From CBCXVS01 sp965178525 (GTDB taxonomy: Bacteria; Tectomicrobia; Entotheonellia; Entotheonellales; Entotheonellaceae), in NCBI GenBank assembly GCA_965178525.1, contig CBCXVS010000229.1, positions 1 to 12,310 on the forward strand: DNA of 12,310 bases, read 5' to 3'. Below, piece by piece: positions 1 to 6,150 of the stretch. Numbering within the stretch: position 1 is the stretch's first letter; each line of letters opens with the position of its first letter. The notes under the pieces were generated by a model, which saw only the letters and a list, made by a program, of their open reading frames with translations, had not been told where the DNA came from and made no database searches. The position numbers and the translations under genes are program-made.

Positions 1-264
1 GATTGGACGCGTGTGGATGATATGCAGGATGAAGACATTCAGTTTGATGTAGATAGCCCGCGAACCAACATTGAAGACTGGGCAACCGCAGTCGTACACA
101 AAGGTCTACCGGTACCACTTAAGAAAACTCAGATTGAATTGCGTCTGGATCACGATGTTCTGACTTGGTTCAAAGCGCAAGGACCTGGTTACCAAACTCG
201 TATCAATGCAATATTGAGAGCATACAAAGAAGCTCATGAAAAAAGTGAGGTAGAAACCTCATAG
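1..264 (+). CDS. brnA: BrnA-type antitoxin (DUF4415), 5' end outside window
   Basis: The frame is open from base 1, so the true start is probably upstream. An internal GTG at 13 is possible, but the residues before it (DWTR) match the conserved lead-in of the family, so I treat the gene as 5'-partial. The 87 visible codons follow the BrnA/DUF4415 pattern: an acidic linker (MQDEDI), then KGLPVP, a beta strand (QIELRLD), and two helices with WFKAQG, GYQTRIN and LRAY, which form the ribbon-helix-helix fold used for DNA binding and dimerisation. In known systems BrnA neutralises the RNase BrnT and represses the brnTA operon. A brnT partner, if present, should lie just upstream of the window. GC is about 45%, clearly below the neighbours, which suggests horizontal acquisition. 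The stop is TAG at 262-264. Family assignment is strong; toxin pairing is inferred. Confidence 0.85.
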   Translation, partial: DWTRVDDMQDEDIQFDVDSPRTNIEDWATAVVHKGLPVPLKKTQIELRLDHDVLTWFKAQGPGYQTRINAILRAYKEAHEKSEVETS

Positions 265-297
265 CGACTCACACGCGGGTAATGCACGTCGTCGCAT

Positions 298-341
298 TGC
301 CGTGCTCCAGCGCTGTCATCTACGCTTCACACAGCACGGCA
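298..341. terminator. Possible bidirectional hairpin between convergent genes
   Basis: A perfect 9-bp inverted repeat (TGCCGTGCT at 298-306, AGCACGGCA at 333-341) has a 26-nt loop. It sits in the 103-bp gap between the end of the antitoxin gene and the end of the permease gene, which converge here. There is no T-tract on either side and the loop is long, so a role in termination is only a guess. Confidence 0.3.
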
Positions 342-367
342 TCGCAGAGCGCTTGCGTGCCTTTCCT

Positions 368-1300
368 TCAACCAGACTCGAACCGAATACGCGGATCCAG
401 CACGGCATAAAGCATATCGGTGACCATGTTCATCACCACATACGTCACCGCAATCACCAACACACATCCCTGCACCACCGGATAATCCCGCTGCTGAATG
501 GCGCGAATCGTCAGTTCTCCCAACCCCGGCCAGGCAAAAATCGTCTCGGTGATCACTGCCCCCGACAGTAAGGCCCCACCCTGCAAGCCGATCAACGTTA
601 CCAGCGGAATGAGCGCATTGCCCAGGGCGTGCTTGCCGATCACCACCCACTCGCCCAGACCCTTGGCCCGAGCCGTGCGCAGATAATCCTCACGCAACGT
701 GTCCAACATGCCGGCTCGGGTCATGCGGGTCAACACGGCCATCATTGCTGTGCCCAAGGTCACGGCGGGTAGGATGAGATAGGGCAGGCTGCCATCGCCG
801 CGTCCGGACACCGGGAGCCAACCGAGTTGCACAGCAAAGAGCAAAATCAACAGCGGTCCCAACCAGAAATTGGGCATCGAGACCCCGAGCAAGGCCAGGA
901 GCATCGAGGCCATGTCTAGGAGCGAGTAAGGACGCAAGGCGGCCACGATCCCCAACGGAATGGCCAACACCACCGCCAGCAGCAGCGCCGCGCCAGCCAG
1001 CCCGGCGGTTGCGGGTAGGCGTTCGGCAATCAACGTGCTCACGGGACGGCGATTGTGCAAGGAATGGCCGAGGTCGCCGCGCAGCAGGCGTTGCAAAAAT
1101 GTGACATATTGCTGCCAGAGTGGCCGATCCAGACCGAGTTGATGCCGCAGGTCTTGGCGGTCCACGGCGCTGGCCGTCTCGCCCAGCATCACATCGATCG
1201 GGTCACCGGGAATGAGATGGATGATGAGAAACACAAACGTCGAGACGGCCCAAATCACGGGCACCATGAAGAGAAAGCGGCGTAGGACAACCGTATGCAT
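368..1300 (-). CDS. DppB/OppB-type ABC transporter permease
   Basis: This 310-residue inner-membrane permease matches the usual length of DppB/NikB/GsiC proteins. It opens with a membrane segment (about 9-30) followed by the family hallmark HLIPGDP (28-34). Further hydrophobic segments lie at about 99-123, 130-160, 175-192, 229-250 and 278-300. The cytoplasmic EAA-type loop, which docks the ATPase, is visible around 205-225 (DYLRTARAKGLG), and the conserved PGLGEL follows at 258-263. The open frame extends upstream, but that part is the receptor gene read out of frame. The ATG at 1300 lies 5 nt after the receptor's TAA, so translation is probably coupled; no strong ribosome binding site is visible. 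It should form a heterodimer with a DppC-type permease, but none follows: the next gene is the convergent antitoxin. The substrate class (peptide, nickel or related) cannot be set from sequence. Confidence 0.92.
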   Translation of the reverse strand: MHTVVLRRFLFMVPVIWAVSTFVFLIIHLIPGDPIDVMLGETASAVDRQDLRHQLGLDRPLWQQYVTFLQRLLRGDLGHSLHNRRPVSTLIAERLPATAGLAGAALLLAVVLAIPLGIVAALRPYSLLDMASMLLALLGVSMPNFWLGPLLILLFAVQLGWLPVSGRGDGSLPYLILPAVTLGTAMMAVLTRMTRAGMLDTLREDYLRTARAKGLGEWVVIGKHALGNALIPLVTLIGLQGGALLSGAVITETIFAWPGLGELTIRAIQQRDYPVVQGCVLVIAVTYVVMNMVTDMLYAVLDPRIRFESG

Positions 1301-1305
1301 GGGCG

Positions 1306-2868
1306 TTACGACGCTGGGGGCGCGGCCTGCCGACGCACGGCCCGCACGGCCCGGAAATCCCCTGAAGGCGTCAGGCGATAGCCGGTAAACGTGTTGCGCA
1401 GGATGGCAACGTTGGTGTGATGCCACAGCGGGATGTAGGGGAGTTCGGTGGCAATGATAGCTTGCGCCGCGCTGTAGGCGGCTCGCCGTTGCGCTAGGGT
1501 CGTGGCGCGGCGGCCCTGCTCCAGCAAGCCATCCAGGCGGGCATTGACATAGCGCCCGCGATTCGCCCCGGCTGGCGGCATCGAGTCGGAATGGAGCACA
1601 TAGTGAAAAATGTCCGGATCGGTCACGCCGACCCAAGTCAACGCATACAGCTGAAAATTCCCGGCACGGATGTCCCCGAAAAACGTGGGCCACTCATAGC
1701 TCCGAATGTCGATATCGCTCCCGACTTTGCGCCACGCCTCCTGTATCACCTCCGCAACACGCCGTCCGACTTCATCCTGCGAGGTCTTGTACTGCAGCCG
1801 GAAGCGGGGCTGTGGCCCGTTGCCATCCGGGTCGGAAAAGCCGGCCGCATCGAGCAGTTGGGCGGCACGCACCGGATCGTAGGCATAACGGGGGACGTGG
1901 GATTCATAGGCCCAGTGGCCCGCCGGCAGAATCCCATCCGCTGGCTTGGCCAAGTCCCGTAAAACATGCGTGATCAAGGCCTGCCGGTCGATTGCATGCG
2001 CCAGGGCTTGCCGCACTTGGACATGCCGCAAAATCGGATCCTGACAATTGAGTCCGACGTACATAAAGTTCGTACCGGGCGCTTTGACCAGGGTAAATTG
2101 GCTATCCGTGCCGAGCTGGGACAGCAGGTCCGGGGGCAGCGCATTCTGCAACAAATCAACATTGCCCTTCTGCAATTCGAACAGCCGCACCATGGCATCG
2201 GGCAGAATGCGGAAAATCACGCCATCGAGGGCTGGCTTGCCCTCAAAGTACGCCGCATTGGCCTGCACATGCAGTGCCACGTTCGGCTCCTGCTTGACAA
2301 ACATAAAGGGTCCGGTCCCGATCGGGTGCGCATTCAGGTCCCGCGTGTCCTCAGTACTGCGTGGCCGCGGCACAATTCCGAGCGTCATATTATTGGTCAA
2401 AAAGGGCGCAAACGGCTCCGTGAGGACGAACCGAATGGTATCGTCAGCCAACACCTCGACGGTCCGGATTTTGTCAAAGCTGCCCCGCTTCGGCGACGCG
2501 TTGTCGGGGTCGGGATCGAGCAGCGACGTGAACGTATAATGCACATCGGCGGCGGTAAACGGGCGGCCATCGTGCCAACGCACATCACGGCGCAAGCGAA
2601 AGATATAGATCGTCGGGTCCGGCGTCTCCCAAGAGACGGCGAGATCGGGTATGATACGCGCTTGGGCATCTAGACGCACCACACTGTTATACAAAAGCTG
2701 CATGACTCGAGAAGATGCTGCATCCAACGCGTAGCGTGGGTCGAGATGCTGGGGCGCTGTTTCTAAGCCAATGCGCAAGATAGGCCGTGATGGATCAGTT
2801 GACGACGAGCACGCCGTCAGCCCAAGCAGGCAGCTCAAGGCGAGAGAGAAAAGATGGCGGATCTTCAC
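1306..2868 (-). CDS. Family-5 extracellular solute-binding lipoprotein (DppA/OppA-like)
   Basis: This 520-residue receptor delivers substrate to a peptide/nickel-type ABC transporter. It starts with a lipoprotein signal (basic MKIRH, hydrophobic stretch, lipobox LTAC with Cys20), so the mature protein should be anchored by lipid at Cys20. The SBP_bac_5 domain fills the rest: PQHLDPRYALD near the N-terminus, then LYNSVVRLD, WHDGRPFTAADVHYTF and a late LPYIPLW, all typical of the family. The start codon is GTG, with GGGGA about 5 nt upstream; a nearby ATG ending at 2881 is out of frame. It precedes the permease by 5 nt and lies 226 bp after the deacylase stop, with a hairpin repeat between. The ligand is unknown. 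Proximity to the deacylase suggests N-acyl amino acids or peptides, but this is inference. Confidence 0.93.
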   Translation of the reverse strand: MKIRHLFSLALSCLLGLTACSSSTDPSRPILRIGLETAPQHLDPRYALDAASSRVMQLLYNSVVRLDAQARIIPDLAVSWETPDPTIYIFRLRRDVRWHDGRPFTAADVHYTFTSLLDPDPDNASPKRGSFDKIRTVEVLADDTIRFVLTEPFAPFLTNNMTLGIVPRPRSTEDTRDLNAHPIGTGPFMFVKQEPNVALHVQANAAYFEGKPALDGVIFRILPDAMVRLFELQKGNVDLLQNALPPDLLSQLGTDSQFTLVKAPGTNFMYVGLNCQDPILRHVQVRQALAHAIDRQALITHVLRDLAKPADGILPAGHWAYESHVPRYAYDPVRAAQLLDAAGFSDPDGNGPQPRFRLQYKTSQDEVGRRVAEVIQEAWRKVGSDIDIRSYEWPTFFGDIRAGNFQLYALTWVGVTDPDIFHYVLHSDSMPPAGANRGRYVNARLDGLLEQGRRATTLAQRRAAYSAAQAIIATELPYIPLWHHTNVAILRNTFTGYRLTPSGDFRAVRAVRRQAAPPAS

Positions 2869-2978
2869 AGGTCCCCTTCATATTGCAATCCGCATGCTGT
2901 ATTCCGCCTTCTGGTCTTCCGTTTACCTGAGCAAACCGTACCTTAAGAATGCCGCATCCGTCAACCTCCTACGAAAAA

Positions 2979-3053
2979 TCCGCGAAGGCCACGAAGGCCA
3001 CGAAGCACCGAGACGCATCCGTCCCCTTCGTGTCCCTTCGCGTCCTTCGCGGA
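2979..3053. repeat. CGAAGG-type repeat forming a long imperfect hairpin
   Basis: The left arm at 2979-3005 contains two tandem copies of CGAAGGCCA (2983-2991, 2992-3000) plus CGAAG. The right arm at 3026-3053 is its imperfect reverse complement, built from CTTCG, CCTTCGCG and CCTTCGCGG. The outer parts pair perfectly (TCCGCGAAGG with CCTTCGCGGA), and an A-run (2974-2978) faces a T-run (3058-3061). The arms sit in the gap between deacylase and receptor genes. The element could end or attenuate transcription, stabilise RNA, or simply be a dispersed repeat; a related half-copy lies at 4981-5007. Confidence 0.75.
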
Positions 3054-3094
3054 CCCCTTTTGCATGATTACTGCACGTCGATCGCCTCGGGCGA

Positions 3095-4792
3095 TTATTT
3101 CCCGTTGGCGTACAGCGCGTTGCGCAGCACGCGGCCAGGCAGCTCACCGGTGTGTTGGCCCTTTTCGATCAGGACGTCACCGTTCACGATCGTGTATTCA
3201 ATCCCCTCGGCCTGCTCGCGGATGCGCCAGCCATTGTTCGGGACATCGTGCACGATGTCCTCCGGCACCGGCGCGATCGTGTCCGCATCCCAAATGGCCA
3301 AGTCCGCCGCCATCCCCGGACGCAGCAGCTCGCGATCGTAGATGCCAAAGGCCGAGGCCGAATTAAAGGTGATCTGGTGCACCGCCTCTTCGAGCGGCAT
3401 AATATTCTGCTCCCGCACCCAGTAGCCCAACAAGCGGGTGCTGAAGCTGACGCCGCTATCAAACTGCACGTGCGCCCCACCATCGGAGAGACCCACCACG
3501 GTGTAAGGACTCGACAGCAGCGCGGACACGGCATCCGGATCGACGTTGATCTCGGACAGCACAAAAACCGTGCTCAGTTCCTCTTCGACCCACAGATCGA
3601 GGAAGGTATCGAGCGGGCTTTTGCCCAATTCGGCCGCCAACTTCGCGACGCTCTTGCCCTTCAACCCCTGATTCCGGGCCATCTGCGGCTCTTCAATAAC
3701 CATCAGATCCCAGCGCTGTGAGAACATTGATTTCGCGCTTGGCGCATCGAGATCCGCCTGCAACTGCTGGCGGACAGCCGGATCACGATAGGCCCGCAGC
3801 TTCTCGTCATCGGCGCTGATCAAAATCGGATGCCAATGCTCCATGCCGCGGAAAATCTGGCAATTGTGTCCGTCAAACCGCTGTTTGATCGAATTGGGAG
3901 AGCACATCGGAAAGGCCCGGTTGCCCGCCTTGGCCGTCTCTTCCACCACCGCTAAGTGCGTCTTCCAGCGCTCCGGATCCCGCGCACTCTGCAAGATGGT
4001 GTTGTACATAATCCGCCGCACGCACGCCGCTGAGAGCCGGCTGACGAGTCGATCCTCGATTTCCGGATTCGCGCCGCCGCCGCACTGGATCACGCCCGTG
4101 CCCACTTGCCGCAGCACATCGGTCACTGCAAAGAGTTCGTCTTCCGGTGCGCAGGCTCCGGAAATACGTCGGCCTTCCAAGTCATAATGCCCGCGGTTGC
4201 GGGTGATCGACATGCCCAGGGCGCCCGCTTCCATGCCCTCGCGGATGGCCGCTTGCATGACGGCCAATTGCTCCGGCGTTGCCGCCCGGCCCTCTTCCTG
4301 GCTCGCCTCGCCCATGGCATAGTAACGCACGGCCGAATGCGGGATGAGTGTGCCGGCGTTGATGCCCAGATTGGACGCTACCGCCTGCATGTACTCGGGG
4401 AACGATGTCCATTGCCAATTGACCCCGGCGTTCAGCACCTCCATGGGAATCGCTTCGACGTACGACAACATCCCGGCAATGCGCTCCTGATCTCCGGGTT
4501 TGACGGGAGCCAGTCCGAGGGAGCAATTGCCGAAGACCACCGTCGTGGAGCCGTGGTAACACGAGAAGGAACACAGCGGATCCCACAGCACCTGGGCATC
4601 GTAGTGGCAGTGATTGTCGATAAAGCCGGGCGACACGACCAAGCCCTCGGCGTTAATGGTGCGCGCGGCGGTCCCGCCAATCTTGCCAATTTCAATGATT
4701 TTGCCGTCTTTCACGGCCACGTCGCCGTAAAAGCTCGGCCCGCCGGACCCGTCAATGATCCGCGCATTCTGGACCAAGAGATCGAAAGCCAT
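3095..4792 (-). CDS. N-acyl-D-amino-acid deacylase-like amidohydrolase (family 3)
   Basis: This 565-residue metal-dependent hydrolase resembles D-aminoacylase, which removes the acyl group from N-acyl-D-amino acids. The N-terminal beta-sandwich (DLLVQNARIIDGSG) leads into the barrel with PGFIDNHCHYD, giving the metal pair His61 and His63, then GNC with the bridging Cys90, and SDGGAH with the catalytic Asp437. The C-terminal part returns to the sandwich (GMAADLAIWDAD). It is longer than classical D-aminoacylase (about 480). By motif position, the two histidines of the second metal site appear replaced (near Cys238 and Asn264), as in a divergent actinobacterial-type subgroup, so the exact substrate is uncertain. 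The start ATG has GGAGG 7 nt upstream. It probably leads a transcription unit with the receptor and permease; a promoter is visible at 4870-4898. Confidence 0.87.
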   Translation of the reverse strand: MAFDLLVQNARIIDGSGGPSFYGDVAVKDGKIIEIGKIGGTAARTINAEGLVVSPGFIDNHCHYDAQVLWDPLCSFSCYHGSTTVVFGNCSLGLAPVKPGDQERIAGMLSYVEAIPMEVLNAGVNWQWTSFPEYMQAVASNLGINAGTLIPHSAVRYYAMGEASQEEGRAATPEQLAVMQAAIREGMEAGALGMSITRNRGHYDLEGRRISGACAPEDELFAVTDVLRQVGTGVIQCGGGANPEIEDRLVSRLSAACVRRIMYNTILQSARDPERWKTHLAVVEETAKAGNRAFPMCSPNSIKQRFDGHNCQIFRGMEHWHPILISADDEKLRAYRDPAVRQQLQADLDAPSAKSMFSQRWDLMVIEEPQMARNQGLKGKSVAKLAAELGKSPLDTFLDLWVEEELSTVFVLSEINVDPDAVSALLSSPYTVVGLSDGGAHVQFDSGVSFSTRLLGYWVREQNIMPLEEAVHQITFNSASAFGIYDRELLRPGMAADLAIWDADTIAPVPEDIVHDVPNNGWRIREQAEGIEYTIVNGDVLIEKGQHTGELPGRVLRNALYANGK

Positions 4793-4863
4793 ACCCTATC
4801 CTCCATAGCGTGGGATGCAAGCTGATGAGATACCCAGATGAACAGCGAGTCAGTTGGGCGACG

Positions 4864-4879
4864 CCTGTTTCTATACAGG
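4864..4879. promoter_or_regulatory. Small palindrome, candidate operator
   Basis: CCTGT at 4864-4868 and ACAGG at 4875-4879 form a 16-bp site with a 6-nt centre. It covers the candidate -10 box of the deacylase promoter, which is a usual place for a repressor to bind. No regulator gene is present nearby, so the partner is unknown. Confidence 0.4.
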
Positions 4880-4898
4880 TATTATGCCGCGAGGTCAA
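4870..4898 (-). promoter_or_regulatory. Sigma70-like promoter for the deacylase gene
   Basis: On the minus strand TTGACC (4898-4893) is followed after exactly 17 nt by TATAGA (4875-4870). Transcription would start near 4862, leaving a leader of about 70 nt before the ATG at 4792. The placement in the divergent region supports it; no experiment does. Confidence 0.5.
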
Positions 4899-4980
4899 CG
4901 GAAAAGGGCATTTAGTGCTAGAATGCGTGCACAATCGCTGAGGCGTACGGCGTTCGGACAGGATGAAAACCGGAGCCGCT

Positions 4981-5007
4981 AAGGACGCGAAGGAACGCGA
5001 AGGGGAA
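4981..5007 (+). repeat. Half-copy of the CGAAGG-type repeat
   Basis: This 27-nt stretch matches the reverse complement of the right arm of the hairpin at 2979-3053 at 24 of 27 positions by my count (shared core AAGGACGCGAAGG). Similarity continues loosely upstream to about 4965. It lies just ahead of the epimerase ribosome binding site, so it would be part of that gene's leader. Only one arm is present here. Confidence 0.7.
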
Positions 5008-5030
5008 TGGAGAATGCATAGGAGGACACC

Positions 5031-5936
5031 ATGGATAGCACGGTTCTGATCACGGGCGCAACGGGCTACATAGCGGATCAGATATTCCCCACGTTCCGTG
5101 AGCAGTATCAGCTTGTGCTGCTTGACGTGAAGGAGGAAAACCGGCGGGGTGAGCGCGTTGAGGATGTGGTTGTGGCGGACCTCATCGACACCGATCGCAG
5201 CCGTTATGCGCATCATTTTGCCGGTGCGGGTGCAGTGCTACACCTGGGCTACAAACGCCGGTCGGGCGAGCCGCTGGACCACTTTTTCGATGAGCACCAG
5301 AATGTCACCATGGCCTACAACGTGCTGCGATGCGCCTACGAGGCCGGCGCCTCGCGGGTGGTGATGGCGAGTTCCAACCACGCGGCGGACTGGTACGAGC
5401 ACAACCTCATGCACGCTCGTAAGATGGACGTGCTCAACCCCTACAAGTTGCCGCTCTCGGACAATTTTTACGGCTGGGCAAAGGCCACCTACGAGCACCT
5501 GGGGTTCCTTTTCGCCAACGGGCTCGGCGGTTTCGGCGAGGCCTCGGGCCAACAGAGGCACACGGCGAACTTGGCCACGGGCCGGCAGATGGGCGTGGTC
5601 ATGGTGCGGATTGGCGCGCCGCGCGAGCTTGATGTGAGCCTGTACCAGGGTGATCCCGCCAATTATAAACGTGACTTGGGGGCCTACATCAGTCCGCGTG
5701 ACCTGACGCAGCTTTTCACCAAGGCGATCGAGGCGCCCCACATCGAGAACGCGTATGGCATCCCCTGGCAGGTCGTCTATGGCATTAGCAACAACACCCG
5801 GGCCTTTTGGTCCCTGACCAACGCCCGCGAGGTGCTGGGCTACGAGCCGGAAGATGACTCCGAGGTCAAGTTTGCCCGGGACATCCAGCGTTTGCTCACC
5901 GGCACCGGGACGCCGGGGGGCCGAGTCGGGCTATGA
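5031..5936 (+). CDS. NAD-dependent epimerase/dehydratase, uronate-dehydrogenase-like
   Basis: This 301-residue extended short-chain dehydrogenase has an N-terminal Rossmann fold: the nucleotide loop GATGYIA (9-15, with Ala in place of the last Gly) and an acidic Asp32 after the second strand, which favours NAD over NADP. The catalytic set is SSNH (114-117) and YGWAK (Tyr147, Lys151). SSNH, VRIG (192-195), YISPRDL and GISNN are shared with uronate dehydrogenase, which oxidises D-galacturonate and D-glucuronate to aldarolactones. It is longer than that enzyme (about 265 residues), mainly by extra residues near 163-187. AGGAGG lies 5 nt before the ATG. It is divergent from the deacylase and convergent with a sugar-receptor stub. 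Oxidoreductase class is secure; the uronate substrate is inferred. Confidence 0.88.
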   Translation: MDSTVLITGATGYIADQIFPTFREQYQLVLLDVKEENRRGERVEDVVVADLIDTDRSRYAHHFAGAGAVLHLGYKRRSGEPLDHFFDEHQNVTMAYNVLRCAYEAGASRVVMASSNHAADWYEHNLMHARKMDVLNPYKLPLSDNFYGWAKATYEHLGFLFANGLGGFGEASGQQRHTANLATGRQMGVVMVRIGAPRELDVSLYQGDPANYKRDLGAYISPRDLTQLFTKAIEAPHIENAYGIPWQVVYGISNNTRAFWSLTNAREVLGYEPEDDSEVKFARDIQRLLTGTGTPGGRVGL

Positions 5937-6059
5937 AGAAAGCGGGTCGCTCGCCCTGAGAGACAGGCATCCTGATTCGTTTTCGTGCAGACATCCGGAC
6001 CCGTGTAGATCGGATCTTGCACGGGCTTTCCCTGCACCAGCTCCTTGAGCACTTGCATC
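5937..6059 (-). pseudogene. C-terminal stub of a periplasmic sugar-binding protein
   Basis: Directly after the intron's 3' end the minus strand encodes MQVLKELVQGKPVQDP, then IYTGPDVCT and DACLS. This resembles the last strand and tail of Peripla_BP_4 sugar receptors (pattern GKPVxDPIYTGxDVCT). About 34 codons look homologous (to about 5957). The frame stays open to 5840, inside the epimerase end, which is probably not original. No upstream part of such a gene exists before the intron: only about 14 codons could join in frame across the intron before a TAA. It is therefore a remnant. Recognition is from memory of the family tail and should be treated as moderate. Confidence 0.5.
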
Positions 6060-6062
6060 ATC

Positions 6063-6096
6063 GGGTAGGGGCATCATGTCGCCATGACCCCCCCCC
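6063..6096 (-). ncRNA. Group II intron domain VI
   Basis: A run of eight G pairs with GCCCC and CCC around a CATG-GCGA-CATG tip. The A in CCCCTACCC is the expected bulged branch-point adenosine, seven nucleotides from the intron end. The form matches domain VI of related introns. Confidence 0.7.
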
Positions 6097-6099
6097 TCA

Positions 6100-6133
6100 G
6101 AATCGTGCGGGCGACTTTCATCGCACACGGCTC
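6100..6133 (-). ncRNA. Group II intron domain V (catalytic hairpin)
   Basis: The 34-nt element begins GAGCCGTGTGCG, has the GAAA tetraloop in ATGAAAGTCGC, and closes with CGCACGATTC. This is the signature domain V, including the AGC triad. One base differs from the usual closing arm (CGGTTC becomes CGATTC), which puts the triad's C opposite A rather than G. Confidence 0.88.
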
Positions 6134-6150
6134 AAGCAAACCGGTATCCT

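Noticed and set aside
1301..1693. N-terminal extension of the permease frame by 131 codons
   Set aside because: It overlaps the end of the solute-binding protein in another frame, shows no membrane or signal features, and the family start MHTVVLRRF at 1300 fits.
1966..2673. 235-codon plus-strand frame
   Set aside because: It is antisense to the well-supported receptor gene and has no recognisable protein features.
2983..3005. Short CRISPR-like array
   Set aside because: The units are 9-bp tandem copies without spacers and form a hairpin with the following arm; no cas gene is nearby.
4106..4825. 239-codon plus-strand frame
   Set aside because: It is antisense to the deacylase and reflects GC-rich codon bias only.
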